Shown here: positions 26,419 through 35,514 of the stretch, one piece after another | Position numbering within the stretch: position 1 is the stretch's first letter | How the letters are laid out: each line of letters opens with the position of its first letter | Notes under the pieces: generated by a model | The model's database searches: none | The model's input: only the letters and a program-made list of their open reading frames with translations | What the model was told of the DNA's origin: nothing | Source: CALODL01 sp942492115 | GTDB lineage: Bacteria; Planctomycetota; Phycisphaerae; UBA1845; CAIVHJ01 | Assembly (NCBI GenBank): GCA_942492115.1 | Contig: CALODL010000027.1 | Span: 620,001 to 684,000 of the forward strand | DNA: 64,000 nucleotides | Direction of reading: 5' to 3' | Made by a program: the position numbers and the translations under genes

Positions 26419-26440
26419 CAACGTATGGTGATCCCAAGAC

Positions 26441-28138
26441 CTACTGGGGTGCCAGGCGCCCTCCACCAAAGTCGAAGCCAGAGGTGAAGCCGGGATCTGA
26501 AGGCGTGAACACCCACGTACAGGGCAGAGCATGGCCGCCTGAGTCCTCGCATTCGAATTCACACGTCGCCGGGCCGCCATCGATCGGAAAACTCCCCAGG
26601 CACGCGCCGAACGAACCCTGCGGACAGCGGCACCGCAACGTGCCGGCGTCGTCACCGTTGTTGCCGAGGCGGAACGCGACTTCGCCCTCCGTATCGACGG
26701 TCTCGGTGACCTCGACGTCCGGTTCGAGTTCGATAATCTGCGCCGTGATCGCCGTGAACGCCGCCGTGTCTTGAAGGCCTTCAACGGGTGCCAACTCCGG
26801 AGGCTCCGCCAGGAAGATTTCACAATCATTGAACACGCGCTCGTCGACGATGTCGAATGGAAACTCCTCTTCTATCAAGGTCAGATCAACGACGACCTTG
26901 CCGTTTACGCCGGCATCGACAGTCATTCTTGCACGCTGGTTTCCAGGTGTGAGCAGGCCATCACATTCTGCAAACGGAGGAGCAGAACGCGACGGCCGTT
27001 GCTCGATGCCAACCTCCATTTGCGGCTGAATCATCAGAGTCGTGCTAGCCAGCGTCGGGCTGCACAGAATGTCCAGTTTGAACTCTGCTCTGGAGTATGC
27101 CACGAAACTTGCACCTCCGCCCCTGATTCTGGAATCCAGATTGACATCGGCATTGAATGGAAATTCGAACAGGCCATCACAGTCCTCACCCTCGGGACAG
27201 TCGATGCCGATTCGTGTGGAGGCGTTAGCCACGCCGTTCAGACTGATCGTGCCCGTTCCCACCGAACTGCCGGCGAAACCAACCAAGATCTTCATGGTTG
27301 GGCAGATTTCCAGTGTGATGCCTGAAATGGTTACGCCGATGGGATCGAATTCGATCTCCTTGACGACCTTCTCGGCGCGCTGGTTGGAGAACGGCTTCTT
27401 GACCTCCATATTGACCTCGACCTGGTTGGCCACGCCGGCCGTAAAGATCGCCCGGAATTCTTCGACCCCTGTCGGGATGATGGTGAAGAAATCGAGATCG
27501 AGGTCCACATCGAAGTCCGGAGATGGATCGAGCTGGAAGCTCGCGCTGGCCGCAACACGGACCACATCGTTATCAATCAGTACACGGGTACCGCCCGTCG
27601 CGGGTTGCAGCCCACTGGCCTTCACGGGGTGGTTCCGCAGGCTGATACTGATTTGTTCGAACATCTCTTCGACGGTCACCGCCTGCAATTCGATGGTCAC
27701 GACCTCCCCGCTGATACCGCTGGCATCGCGTTCACCCTGCGTGACGCTCACCATTCTGCCGGAGAAGGAACCATCGGGTCCCTGACCCACAAGGATGTCG
27801 CCGATGTCCAAAGACTCGCCGTCGCTTAACGCCAGAACCACGCGATCCTCTGTCACTTCGAGGACACGATCGGTGTCCTGCCACAGTCGCGTATCGGGTC
27901 CCCACTGGGCCTGGCCCACGACCACGCTGTTCACATGCACATCGAGGAGTAGCGGTTCCACACTCTCCTGTAACTGAGGTTCGTCCGGTAACTCGTCGTC
28001 CGTTCGCCCGTCCAGCGATTGGTCATCGATCGGACTATTCTGTTCGGGCGGCGGTGCTCCTCCGCCACAGCCGGTCAACGACCCCATCAACAATATTCCC
28101 GTGGCACACATCAGCAAGAGCGAATTGAGCGTGTTCAT
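26441..28138 (-). CDS. Large lipoprotein of unknown function
   Basis: 565 aa. The start ATG 28138 gives a lipoprotein signal (lipobox SLTGC, Cys about residue 23) with AGGAG at 7-base spacing; the frame is open upstream but without such features. After an acidic linker the protein is beta-rich, with an internal region VVLALSDGESLDIGDILVGQ, a central domain (about 180-430) of alternating beta strands, and a C-terminal Cys-rich segment (LRCRCPQGSFGACLG, CEFECEDSGGHALPC). I recognise no family. It lies 37 bases downstream of the Cys-rich secreted gene on the same strand, so both are probably transcribed from the sigma-54-type promoter at 29255-29270. Confidence 0.72.
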   Translation of the reverse strand: MNTLNSLLLMCATGILLMGSLTGCGGGAPPPEQNSPIDDQSLDGRTDDELPDEPQLQESVEPLLLDVHVNSVVVGQAQWGPDTRLWQDTDRVLEVTEDRVVLALSDGESLDIGDILVGQGPDGSFSGRMVSVTQGERDASGISGEVVTIELQAVTVEEMFEQISISLRNHPVKASGLQPATGGTRVLIDNDVVRVAASASFQLDPSPDFDVDLDLDFFTIIPTGVEEFRAIFTAGVANQVEVNMEVKKPFSNQRAEKVVKEIEFDPIGVTISGITLEICPTMKILVGFAGSSVGTGTISLNGVANASTRIGIDCPEGEDCDGLFEFPFNADVNLDSRIRGGGASFVAYSRAEFKLDILCSPTLASTTLMIQPQMEVGIEQRPSRSAPPFAECDGLLTPGNQRARMTVDAGVNGKVVVDLTLIEEEFPFDIVDERVFNDCEIFLAEPPELAPVEGLQDTAAFTAITAQIIELEPDVEVTETVDTEGEVAFRLGNNGDDAGTLRCRCPQGSFGACLGSFPIDGGPATCEFECEDSGGHALPCTWVFTPSDPGFTSGFDFGGGRLAPQ

Positions 28139-28175
28139 TGCATGTCTCCTGGTTAAACTGTGTTGCGAGTACCGA

Positions 28176-29189
28176 TTAGCGGCGACGTGGCGTCCGCGCC
28201 TGGCGCCGCACGCGCTGGCGTGTCGCACGCGACTCGTCAAGGCCGTTGATTGTGACTTCGTCCTCATCGGTTTCCGTCGGATGTACTGCAGTGACTGACC
28301 CGTCGGAATTGCTCAAGAGGTTTACGACATCGTTGTCGCCCGGCAGTTCTTCGTCAGGCCGGTCCCCAAGCAATTGATCAGCCTCGCATTCCCGTGAAGA
28401 ACAACGGACGTCACATCCTGCTTCGTTCTCGAAGCACACCATGCAGCCGTAGTTCGGGCGGCAGCACGCCCATGTGCCGTCGGGGGACAGGGCGAAACTC
28501 GCATCGGGCACGCCATCCCCGTCGTGGTCCTCCTCACATGCGTCACGAATGTCGATCAACGAATTCGGCGTCATGTCGCCTTCGACGACCTCGGGTTGAT
28601 CAACAAATTCGGCCTGCTCCGCGATCGGGTACCAGTTGTAGGTGGGCGCGTTGTCGATGATGGCCGTATACAGGCTGTCATCCGGAATAGTCTGAACAGG
28701 TGCAACCTGCTGGAACCCATCGATCGTCTGATATTCAAGAATCAACAGGTCGTGTTCTTGATTCAGTCGACAGAACAAATCGTCGCACGGCGTGTCTGCC
28801 GGAATGATTTCGAAGCGCGACGCATCATCTCCGTCGGCGCTGAACTGCACCTCGCAACTGTCACCACCTCTGCTGATATCGCCCCAGCCCCCCAAGCACG
28901 ACATGGATCCGCCTGCGTGACCGAAATCGCAGAAGCACTCGCAAATGCGTTCGCCGTCGATATCCATGCATGTGCTCTCCCAATGATTGCCGACATCGCT
29001 GCCATACTCCTGCAGACACATGCACGCCAGGAATTCGCAGTCATCGTCATAATCTGAACAACTCTGGACGGGGCCTGCCCCGTTGTCCGCCGCGAGAGCC
29101 TTGGCGTGGAATGCGCCGGCTGTTCCGATGGTAAGGATCAGTGTCACGTTCGAGGTCACGGTGTGCAAAATAGATCGTGTCCGAGTCAT
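28176..29189 (-). CDS. Secreted cysteine-rich protein of unknown function
   Basis: 337 aa from ATG 29189, which has AAGGAG at 6-base spacing; the frame stays open to 29243 but adds 18 residues ahead of the signal. The signal peptide ends about HAKALA, after a long hydrophobic core. The mature part has many Cys (SCSDYDDDCEFLACMC, CECFCDFGHAGGSMSC, CCRPNYGCMVCFENEAGCDVRC) and a calcium-loop-like DHDGDGVPDASF resembling the DxDxDG of thrombospondin-3-type repeats. The C-terminus is basic (RQRVRRQARTPRRR). It is not a family I recognise. It is probably oxidised and disulfide-bonded outside the cytoplasm, and forms an operon with the downstream lipoprotein. Confidence 0.72.
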   Translation of the reverse strand: MTRTRSILHTVTSNVTLILTIGTAGAFHAKALAADNGAGPVQSCSDYDDDCEFLACMCLQEYGSDVGNHWESTCMDIDGERICECFCDFGHAGGSMSCLGGWGDISRGGDSCEVQFSADGDDASRFEIIPADTPCDDLFCRLNQEHDLLILEYQTIDGFQQVAPVQTIPDDSLYTAIIDNAPTYNWYPIAEQAEFVDQPEVVEGDMTPNSLIDIRDACEEDHDGDGVPDASFALSPDGTWACCRPNYGCMVCFENEAGCDVRCSSRECEADQLLGDRPDEELPGDNDVVNLLSNSDGSVTAVHPTETDEDEVTINGLDESRATRQRVRRQARTPRRR

Positions 29190-29254
29190 GGCGTACTCCT
29201 TGGCGAGTGCTGTGTTGTGGCTGCCACCATGGCCGCCCGTCACTCGCCATCAAA

Positions 29255-29270
29255 AGCAATGGCTGTGCCA
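29255..29270 (-). promoter_or_regulatory. Sigma-54 promoter (-24/-12) for the Cys-rich protein operon
   Basis: Read on the minus strand: TGGCACA-GCCA-TTGCT. This matches the RpoN consensus TGGCACG-N4-TTGCW at all positions except one, with the obligatory GG and GC exactly 10 bases apart. The -12 element lies about 65 bases before ATG 29189, leaving a leader of about 55 bases. Confidence 0.72.
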
Positions 29271-29432
29271 TGTTCCCAAGAATGATCTGTGCACCACGTA
29301 CAATACATGTGCGTCGACGTGTCGTATTGTTGCAGCCGCATGTGTTGATGCATAATCCCCAGTGCGTGTGCGCATAGTGCCCACTCATTGCCCACAGCAA
29401 TCAGCCAAGAGATGTGTGCGCATGAAAATAGA

Positions 29433-29452
29433 TATACCATATTTATGGTATA
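29433..29452. promoter_or_regulatory. Perfect palindromic operator-like site
   Basis: TATACCATA-TT-TATGGTATA, two perfect 9-bp arms in a locally A/T-rich stretch of an otherwise GC-rich region. It overlaps the position expected for a -35 element of the TAAAAT hexamer at 29465-29470, so a dimeric repressor bound here would block the promoter of the ECF sigma gene. Confidence 0.6.
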
Positions 29453-29464
29453 CCAAGTGTGTGA

Positions 29465-29470
29465 TAAAAT
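29465..29470 (+). promoter_or_regulatory. Candidate -10 element of the ECF sigma/kinase unit
   Basis: TAAAAT matches TATAAT at 5 of 6 positions. No good TTGACA lies 17 bases upstream (TTTATG is present, within the palindrome), so activator dependence or repression by the palindrome-binding protein is possible. The transcript would begin near 29477, giving a leader of about 165 bases. Confidence 0.4.
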
Positions 29471-29520
29471 CGTAGCGCGCATGTCCGTGCCGGTGCATGA
29501 TAGCAACGGTGGCGGGCGAG

Positions 29521-29615
29521 CGTGCATCACGCGATGCAGGTGCCGTGATGTGCGTCCCGGCAGGGCCGGGCACTATTGAGGACGATAAGAGGGCCGCGTC
29601 ATCACGGTTTTTTTT
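29521..29615 (+). promoter_or_regulatory. Candidate transcription attenuator in the ECF sigma leader
   Basis: Three mutually exclusive segments are visible. Segment 1 (29521-29531, CGTGCATCACG) can pair with segment 2 (29544-29554, CGTGATGTGCG) as an 11-bp stem with two G-U pairs. Segment 2 extended by one base (29543-29550, CCGTGATG) can instead pair with segment 3 (29600-29607, CATCACGG), which is followed by eight T. A further hairpin (CCCGGC-AGG-GCCGGG, 29556-29570) sits inside the second fold. The 1:2 fold would act as antiterminator and the 2:3 fold as terminator. Confidence 0.5.
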
Positions 29616-29640
29616 GAGATGCCGCGCCAGACCCCATAGA

Positions 29641-30282
29641 ATGCGGTCAATGGCAAAGGAAGCCCCTCTCAAGGATTCTGACGAGCGGCTGCTGGCCCAG
29701 GCAGCCCGTGGCGATGACGCGGCCCTTCGCGAGTTGCTCAAGCGCCACGGACACAAAGCACGGGCGGTCGTTCGCGGTAAGATCCCACTCAAATACCAGG
29801 TAGCGCTGGACGACGATGATGTCATGCAGGTTGCATACCTGGAGGCATTCCTGCACTTTGGTCGTTTCGAGGGTCGTACGGCTGCGGCATTTGTATCGTG
29901 GTTGCAACGCATTGCGCATCACGTTTTGCTCGATGCCTTGCGTGGCCTGGACAGCCGCAAACGCCCAGATCCCTCCTTCCGCGTGACGGCACAGGCGTCG
30001 TGTGCCACGTTCCTTGATTACCTTGCCGACTCCCGAGGGACCCCGAGCCATGATGCGGCCCGAGATGAGGCCCATGCCGTTGTTGCAACGCTGCTCGACG
30101 AACTACCTCCGGACTATGCAGAAGTGGTGCGCCAGTGCGACATCCAGTCGCGGGATGTACAGGAGGTCGCCGGGCATATGAACAGGTCGCCAGGTGCTGT
30201 CCATATGTTACGGGCTCGAGCCCATCTGCGGTTACGTGAGCTTATGGGATCGGCTTCCAAATACTTCAGCGATTCCGCGTAG
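29641..30282 (+). CDS. ECF-type sigma-70 factor linked to a Ser/Thr kinase
   Basis: 213 aa from ATG 29641 (an in-frame ATG at 29650 is also possible; the frame is open further upstream but has no family character there). Region 2: DERLLAQAARGDDAALRELL and FVSWLQRIAHHVLLDALRGL. Region 4: LLDELPPDYAEVVRQC, then VAGHMNRSPGAVHMLRARAHLRLREL. It is of the planctomycete type found next to protein kinases, whose activity may be set by phosphorylation instead of an anti-sigma factor. The kinase gene begins 38 bases after its stop. The upstream leader holds a palindrome and a possible attenuator. Confidence 0.87.
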   Translation: MRSMAKEAPLKDSDERLLAQAARGDDAALRELLKRHGHKARAVVRGKIPLKYQVALDDDDVMQVAYLEAFLHFGRFEGRTAAAFVSWLQRIAHHVLLDALRGLDSRKRPDPSFRVTAQASCATFLDYLADSRGTPSHDAARDEAHAVVATLLDELPPDYAEVVRQCDIQSRDVQEVAGHMNRSPGAVHMLRARAHLRLRELMGSASKYFSDSA

Positions 30283-30320
30283 AATGACCGAGCGGGGAAC
30301 CCCATCAGTGCGTGTCGGGT

Positions 30321-33300
30321 ATGCATGAAGACACTGCAGACAGTCGAGAGGAGCGCCTCGTAAACGAGGCCTGGAACCAGTCGCGGCGCGTACGACGCGA
30401 TGCGCGAAGCGGATGGCTTTATCCGTGGTCAGAGGCCCTGGCCCATTATGAGCTCATCGAAGAGGTGCACCGCGGCGGACAAGGTGTTGTCTTTCGGGCG
30501 CTGCAGGAATCGACTCAGCGACTCGTGGCGATCAAGATTTTTCATGGTGGGGCACAGTTTGACTCCGGCATTCTCCCGCGTTTCGAACGTGAAGTGCGTG
30601 TTCTCGCCGCACTCAAGCACCCCAACATCGTTACTGTGCACGACTCGGGTGTGGCAGCGGGGTATGCCTATGTTGTCATGGACTTCATCCGGGGCGTGCC
30701 GCTCGATCGATGGTTGGCCGAGCATGCCGAGACGACGGGCAAACCGGCAACAGTCCGGGATGGGATCCGTAGAATCGCGGAACTCTTTGTCCACGTGTGC
30801 CGCGCCGTCAATGAGGCACACCTGCGCGGTGTGATCCATCGCGACTTGAAACCCGGCAACATCCTGATCGATTCATCCGGCGAGCCGCACATCCTCGATT
30901 TCGGTTTGGCCAAGCTCCTCGACGAGCAGGTCATGTCCGCCGAGGAAGCGATGACCGCGACAGGGTTGTTCGTCGGATCGGCACCATGGGCCAGTCCAGA
31001 ACAGGCCGACGGGCCGTCAGACACCATCGATCTGCGGACGGACGTCTACGCGCTGGGCGTCATGCTATACAAGGCCCTGACCGGGGAGTTTCCCTATCCG
31101 GTCAGTGGGCCGGTGCGCGAGGTCCTGCGTAACATCGAGCTTCGCGAGCCACCGCCACCGCGCAGCGTGAACAGCGCCGTCGACCACGAGATCGAGACCA
31201 TCGTGCTTCGCTGTCTCGCCAAGGATCCCGAGCGGCGCTATCAGACAGCCGGGGACCTGGGGCGTGACATCGAGCGCTATCTCGCGGGTGAGCCGATCGA
31301 AGCCAAGCGAGATTCACTACCGTACATCATGCGAAAGCGTTTGCGTCGCCACCGGGTCGCCGTTGTTACGGCTGGAGTGTTCGTGGTGGTGCTGGCCAGT
31401 GCGACAGTAACGGCATGGTCGCTGTACCTGCGCGCTGAGGAGTCGAGCTTGCAGGCGCGCGCTGCGCAGCAGGAGGCCGTGGAACGGTTGTGGGATGTGT
31501 ATCAAACGCAGGCGCGGGCTACGCGGTTGAGTCGTCATGCGGGCAGACGTGTCGACAGCCTCGCTCTCCTGCAGCAGGCGGCAGCGATCAAACCCAGCCT
31601 TGACATTCGAAATGAGGCCCTGGCGGCCCTGGCTCTCAGTGACCTGGAGGTCATGCGGACACTGGAGGTCAGCGACTTCAGTACTGCACGAGGCTTGCGA
31701 AAGATCGACCGGTTTGCTACTCGCGCCGCCGCTGGCGGTGTGACAGTTCACGCCGCCGAGGACGGTAGTCTGTTGGCATCGTTGTCCGGGCCCACCCTGC
31801 ATACCGCGATCATGCACTTCAGTCCCCGTGGGCAGTTCCTGGCGGTGAAGTACCATACCGACGACAACATCGAGCTGTGGGTCTGGGATTTGCACAGCCC
31901 TGACCCGCACGCTGTGTTGAAATCAAAGACGTTTGCCGACGGGGCGATCGGGTTCGACCCGGCGTCTCCGGTGGCCCAATGGATCGCGGTTGGTGAAGCG
32001 GGTGACCACATCCACATTTACGAGTTACCGTCAGGTCGGACACGACAAGTGATCGAACTCGCCGCCACACCGGGCCGGCTCAGCATCCATCCTTCGGGAC
32101 AGCGCCTGGCGATCGCGTGTGCGTCTGATCCTTGTGTGCATGTCAGAAGCATTGCCACTGGTGAAATCGTTGCTCAGATGACGGCGCCCTATGGAATGGC
32201 CAGCCTGGCCTGGAGCGCCGATGGTCGCTATCTGGCTGGTGGCTGCTACGATCATCGCGTTTACGTATGGGATGGCCAGTCCGGCGCGCAACGCATGACG
32301 TTGACCGGGCATCAGTCACCAGCGGTCGAGATGTTCTTCGATCAGCAGAATCGGTTCCTGGCGTCGTTCGGTTGGGATAACACCACACGATTGTGGGACC
32401 TGGACCGCGGCGTTCAGCTCATCGAGCCCATCGAGCAGTGGCAGGTTGTGGGTATCGGCGACGACCTGATGACCTGGCGGCGGTCGAATGAGTTGCGCGT
32501 GTGGCACTTCGCACCTTCTCGAGGATACCGCGAACTCCGGGCTGCTGCGGGTTTTCGTGGAGCTGATTTTGGCATGGATCAAAGTGGAACCTTGCTTGCA
32601 TGGGCTGGCGAGAATGGTCTGCTGTTGTGGGACCTCGCAGATCGTCGCGGACCGCGTGTCCTCCATGAGGGGCATTGCAGGTCGGCCTTGTTTCTACCCG
32701 AACACCGAGGGCTACTGGCGGTCACGCCGCGTGGTGTCGAACACTGGCCTGCTGAAGACATCTCCGCTCAGGGCGAGGTCCCAGCCGGGCAACTTGTGTG
32801 GGCTCAGCTACAGCTCAGAGATGTGGGTATGCAACACAATGGGAACCGTGTTGTGGGGTGTACGCGCGAAGCGCTGCTCGTCTACGACATGAACAGTCGC
32901 AAGATCACAAAGCGACTCAACGGTCACCGGGGCATGACGAGTGTTGCGGTCAGCTCAGACGAGCGTTGGATTGTCACGGGCACATGGAAGGGCGACGCCG
33001 CCTGTTTGTGGGACGTGCGGAGCGGTGAAATTGTCGAGCGGTTTGCCGGCAACAATGTGGTGGGTGTGTTCAGCCCCAATGGCCGCTGGCTTGCGATTGC
33101 GGATGGTCATTATTACCACTTCATCGAAGTCGGTACCTGGGTTACCCGGCATCGAGTTCCGCGGCGCCACCTGGATGGTTCAGCGGGCGCCGTGACGTTT
33201 GGGATGAGATCCGAGATCGTGGCCTTAATGTCCACCCGGTATGAGGTCCAGCTATTCGAAACGGCGACGTGGACGACGTTGGCTACGCTTCCGAATCCTG

Positions 33301-33482
33301 GGAATCATGCCCTCTCAAACATGCGGTTTGGCGCCGACGATCGCTACTTGGTCATTAGTACGGCCGACGACGTCATACAATTGTGGGATGTGACCGAGCT
33401 GCGTCATGCTTTAATGACAATCGGACTGGATTGGGCACACCAGGTGTTGTCCGATGACGACGGTCTTGGCGAGACCGAGTGA
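30321..33482 (+). CDS. Transmembrane Ser/Thr protein kinase with WD40 propeller
   Basis: 1053 aa from ATG 30321; GTG 30312 is an alternative start. Hanks-type kinase domain (about 40-310): glycine loop EEVHRGGQGVVFRAL, VAIKIF Lys, catalytic IHRDLKPGN (HRD at about 173-175), ILDFGLAKL, then SPEQADGPSDTIDLRTDVYALGV. One TM helix (about 342-362, AVVTAGVFVVVLASATVTAW) separates it from an external region of about 680 residues with WD40-like repeats (LAWSADGRYLAGG, VAVSSDERWIVTG, VFSPNGRWLAI). The propeller probably senses or scaffolds outside the cytoplasm while the kinase acts inside, with the neighbouring ECF sigma factor a plausible target. The gene converges with the ABC exporter gene. Confidence 0.93.
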   Translation: MHEDTADSREERLVNEAWNQSRRVRRDARSGWLYPWSEALAHYELIEEVHRGGQGVVFRALQESTQRLVAIKIFHGGAQFDSGILPRFEREVRVLAALKHPNIVTVHDSGVAAGYAYVVMDFIRGVPLDRWLAEHAETTGKPATVRDGIRRIAELFVHVCRAVNEAHLRGVIHRDLKPGNILIDSSGEPHILDFGLAKLLDEQVMSAEEAMTATGLFVGSAPWASPEQADGPSDTIDLRTDVYALGVMLYKALTGEFPYPVSGPVREVLRNIELREPPPPRSVNSAVDHEIETIVLRCLAKDPERRYQTAGDLGRDIERYLAGEPIEAKRDSLPYIMRKRLRRHRVAVVTAGVFVVVLASATVTAWSLYLRAEESSLQARAAQQEAVERLWDVYQTQARATRLSRHAGRRVDSLALLQQAAAIKPSLDIRNEALAALALSDLEVMRTLEVSDFSTARGLRKIDRFATRAAAGGVTVHAAEDGSLLASLSGPTLHTAIMHFSPRGQFLAVKYHTDDNIELWVWDLHSPDPHAVLKSKTFADGAIGFDPASPVAQWIAVGEAGDHIHIYELPSGRTRQVIELAATPGRLSIHPSGQRLAIACASDPCVHVRSIATGEIVAQMTAPYGMASLAWSADGRYLAGGCYDHRVYVWDGQSGAQRMTLTGHQSPAVEMFFDQQNRFLASFGWDNTTRLWDLDRGVQLIEPIEQWQVVGIGDDLMTWRRSNELRVWHFAPSRGYRELRAAAGFRGADFGMDQSGTLLAWAGENGLLLWDLADRRGPRVLHEGHCRSALFLPEHRGLLAVTPRGVEHWPAEDISAQGEVPAGQLVWAQLQLRDVGMQHNGNRVVGCTREALLVYDMNSRKITKRLNGHRGMTSVAVSSDERWIVTGTWKGDAACLWDVRSGEIVERFAGNNVVGVFSPNGRWLAIADGHYYHFIEVGTWVTRHRVPRRHLDGSAGAVTFGMRSEIVALMSTRYEVQLFETATWTTLATLPNPGNHALSNMRFGADDRYLVISTADDVIQLWDVTELRHALMTIGLDWAHQVLSDDDGLGETE

Positions 33483-33500
33483 GGCGCCTGCCGGATCCGA

Positions 33501-35480
33501 TCAGGCCTCGACTGCCGCCGGTTGGGTTTGCAATTCCACCATCTGCCGGTAGCGGCCACTGCGATCCATTAGCTCGTCATGCGTGCCCTGTTCGATGATC
33601 TGCCCCTTATCGATGACCACGATATGATTAGCGCCGGCGATGGTGCTCAGGCGGTGGGCGATGACAAAACTGGTGCGGTCGGACATGAGCGTGCGCAGGC
33701 TGCGCTGGATGAGTTGTTCGCTTTCGGTATCGAGGTTGCTCGTTGCTTCGTCGAGGATGAGGATGCGCGGGTCGGCGAGGATGGCGCGGGCAATCGCCAG
33801 GCGTTGGCGCTGGCCGCCGCTGAGCTTAACGCCACGTTCACCGATCAGCGTGTTGTATCCGTTCTTCAGCGCGCCAATGAAAGAGTCAGCGTTGGCACGC
33901 CGTGCTGCTTCGACCACATCATCGGCTGTGGCATCGGAGCGACCGTAGCCGATGTTGTCGGCAATGGTGCCGTCGAACAGAAATGTGTCCTGTTCGACGA
34001 TACCCAGTACCCGACGGTAATTGTCGATCGAAATATCGCGCAGATCGACCCCGTCGAGTTCCACGCGTCCGGCGGTCGGATCGTAGAATCGGGCAATGAG
34101 GTTGCACAGGGTGGTCTTGCCGGCGCCGCTCGGGCCGACCAGCGCGACGGTTTCACCCCCCGGCACATCGAGAGCGATGTCGTTCAGCACGTTTTGTGAT
34201 GTTCCGGGATAGGCGAAGGACACATCGCGTAACGTGATGTGTCCGGCCACGTCGGAGCGGTGCAGTCGACGGGCGTTGGGCGCATCGGGCATGTCGATCG
34301 GTTCATCCAACAGATCGAGTGTACGGTCGAGGCCGGCGAGGTTGTTCTGGAGTGCGGCGGCGCTCTGAGCGAGCGTCGCGATCGGTCCGAGCAGGGCGGT
34401 GAGGTAAGTCAGGAATACCACAAGGTCGCCGATCGTCAGGGCTGCCGCGGGGGCCAGCACGCCTGCGGCAACGCCCGCGGCATCGCTCAAGACGCGGGAG
34501 CCGCCATACCACAACAGTACTGCGGTTGCCAGCGGAATGAGCACAGCCCACGCACTGTCTACACCACGCATCCACCACCACGCGAAAAGCTCCTGGCGGG
34601 CCATCAGGTGACTGGCGTAGGTAAATCGACCGGCCTCCGTACGCTGACGACCAAAGCCGCGGACGATACGAATCCCACCAAACGCTTCGGCTGTCTGACT
34701 GTCGATGGCCTGCCGTGTCGCGCGAATGTCACGCCAGAACGGCCGGATGCGCGAGATCCACGTGCGGTGTGTGTACCACACGGTGGGCAGCAGAACCAGA
34801 GAGCCGAGCAGCATGCGCCAGTCGATGAACACCAGGACAACGAGGCTACCGAGTAGTTGAATGACCGCGCGCCACGGGTTGTAGACCATCGAGAACACGA
34901 GATTGCCGATTCCACCTGCGTCTTCACGCAGGACACTTGCTACGCCGCCACTCTTGATGTCGTAAACACGGTTGAGTGGCAGGCGGACAACATGATCAAA
35001 CAGCTTGCGGCTGGCGTAGACACCTACACGTTTCGAAACCCGCGTGGCCTGCCACCGTCCCCACATTCGGATGATTAACGTCACCAGGGACAGGATGACC
35101 ATGGTCACGGCCACCCAGCCCAGTAGCGCGCGCGGTTCGGCGGGAACCCCCAGCCACGCAGGAACCCCGGTTGGCAGTGGCGCGCCTCCGAGGACGTTGT
35201 CGAAGACGATCTTGGTCCCGTACAGCGGCACGAGCCCCAGCAGCGTGGCGATGGACAGGGTGACGAGCGCCCCGGCTAATTTGCCGCGATGCCCGAACAG
35301 CATGCTCCAGAACGCCACGGCCAACGTTCCGAACCCTCGCGCTCGACCGACCGATCTGATCTCACCGGTCACGATGGGGCCGGCAGATCCCGATTGCGGC
35401 TTGCGCCCTGGCCTGCGTCCCCGGATGTGCTCACGGTACTGGCGGTAGCGCGTGCGACTGGCTGTCGGCCTGGTGGTCAT
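33501..35480 (-). CDS. ABC exporter with fused membrane and ATPase domains
   Basis: 659 aa. A basic N-terminus (RTRYRQYREHIRGRRPGRK) precedes a six-helix type I exporter domain (about 60-380) and a nucleotide-binding domain (about 410-645) with Walker A GPSGAGKTT, signature LSGGQRQRLAIARAIL, Walker B ILILDEATSNLD and a H-loop in FVIAHRLSTI. The half-transporter should act as a homodimer; such pumps move lipids, peptides or drugs. The start ATG 35480 is chosen because the frame open up to 35573 adds residues without exporter character. No clear Shine-Dalgarno is present. The small Cys-rich gene at 35515-35703 lies just upstream on the same strand. Confidence 0.91.
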   Translation of the reverse strand: MTTRPTASRTRYRQYREHIRGRRPGRKPQSGSAGPIVTGEIRSVGRARGFGTLAVAFWSMLFGHRGKLAGALVTLSIATLLGLVPLYGTKIVFDNVLGGAPLPTGVPAWLGVPAEPRALLGWVAVTMVILSLVTLIIRMWGRWQATRVSKRVGVYASRKLFDHVVRLPLNRVYDIKSGGVASVLREDAGGIGNLVFSMVYNPWRAVIQLLGSLVVLVFIDWRMLLGSLVLLPTVWYTHRTWISRIRPFWRDIRATRQAIDSQTAEAFGGIRIVRGFGRQRTEAGRFTYASHLMARQELFAWWWMRGVDSAWAVLIPLATAVLLWYGGSRVLSDAAGVAAGVLAPAAALTIGDLVVFLTYLTALLGPIATLAQSAAALQNNLAGLDRTLDLLDEPIDMPDAPNARRLHRSDVAGHITLRDVSFAYPGTSQNVLNDIALDVPGGETVALVGPSGAGKTTLCNLIARFYDPTAGRVELDGVDLRDISIDNYRRVLGIVEQDTFLFDGTIADNIGYGRSDATADDVVEAARRANADSFIGALKNGYNTLIGERGVKLSGGQRQRLAIARAILADPRILILDEATSNLDTESEQLIQRSLRTLMSDRTSFVIAHRLSTIAGANHIVVIDKGQIIEQGTHDELMDRSGRYRQMVELQTQPAAVEA

Positions 35481-35514
35481 AGGATGAAATTGTAGGTCGG
35501 TTTCGTATCGGCGG

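Larger units (their letters stand above)
29190..29640. other. Regulatory intergenic region between divergent genes
   Basis: About 450 bases with no convincing gene. From left to right it holds a minus-strand sigma-54-type promoter for the Cys-rich gene (29255-29270), an A/T-rich palindrome (29433-29452), a -10 hexamer (29465-29470) and a structured leader of the ECF sigma gene (29521-29615). A 32-codon frame starting at ATG 29481 and ending at 29579 lies inside the leader and could encode a leader peptide, but it has no clear ribosome site. Confidence 0.65.
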
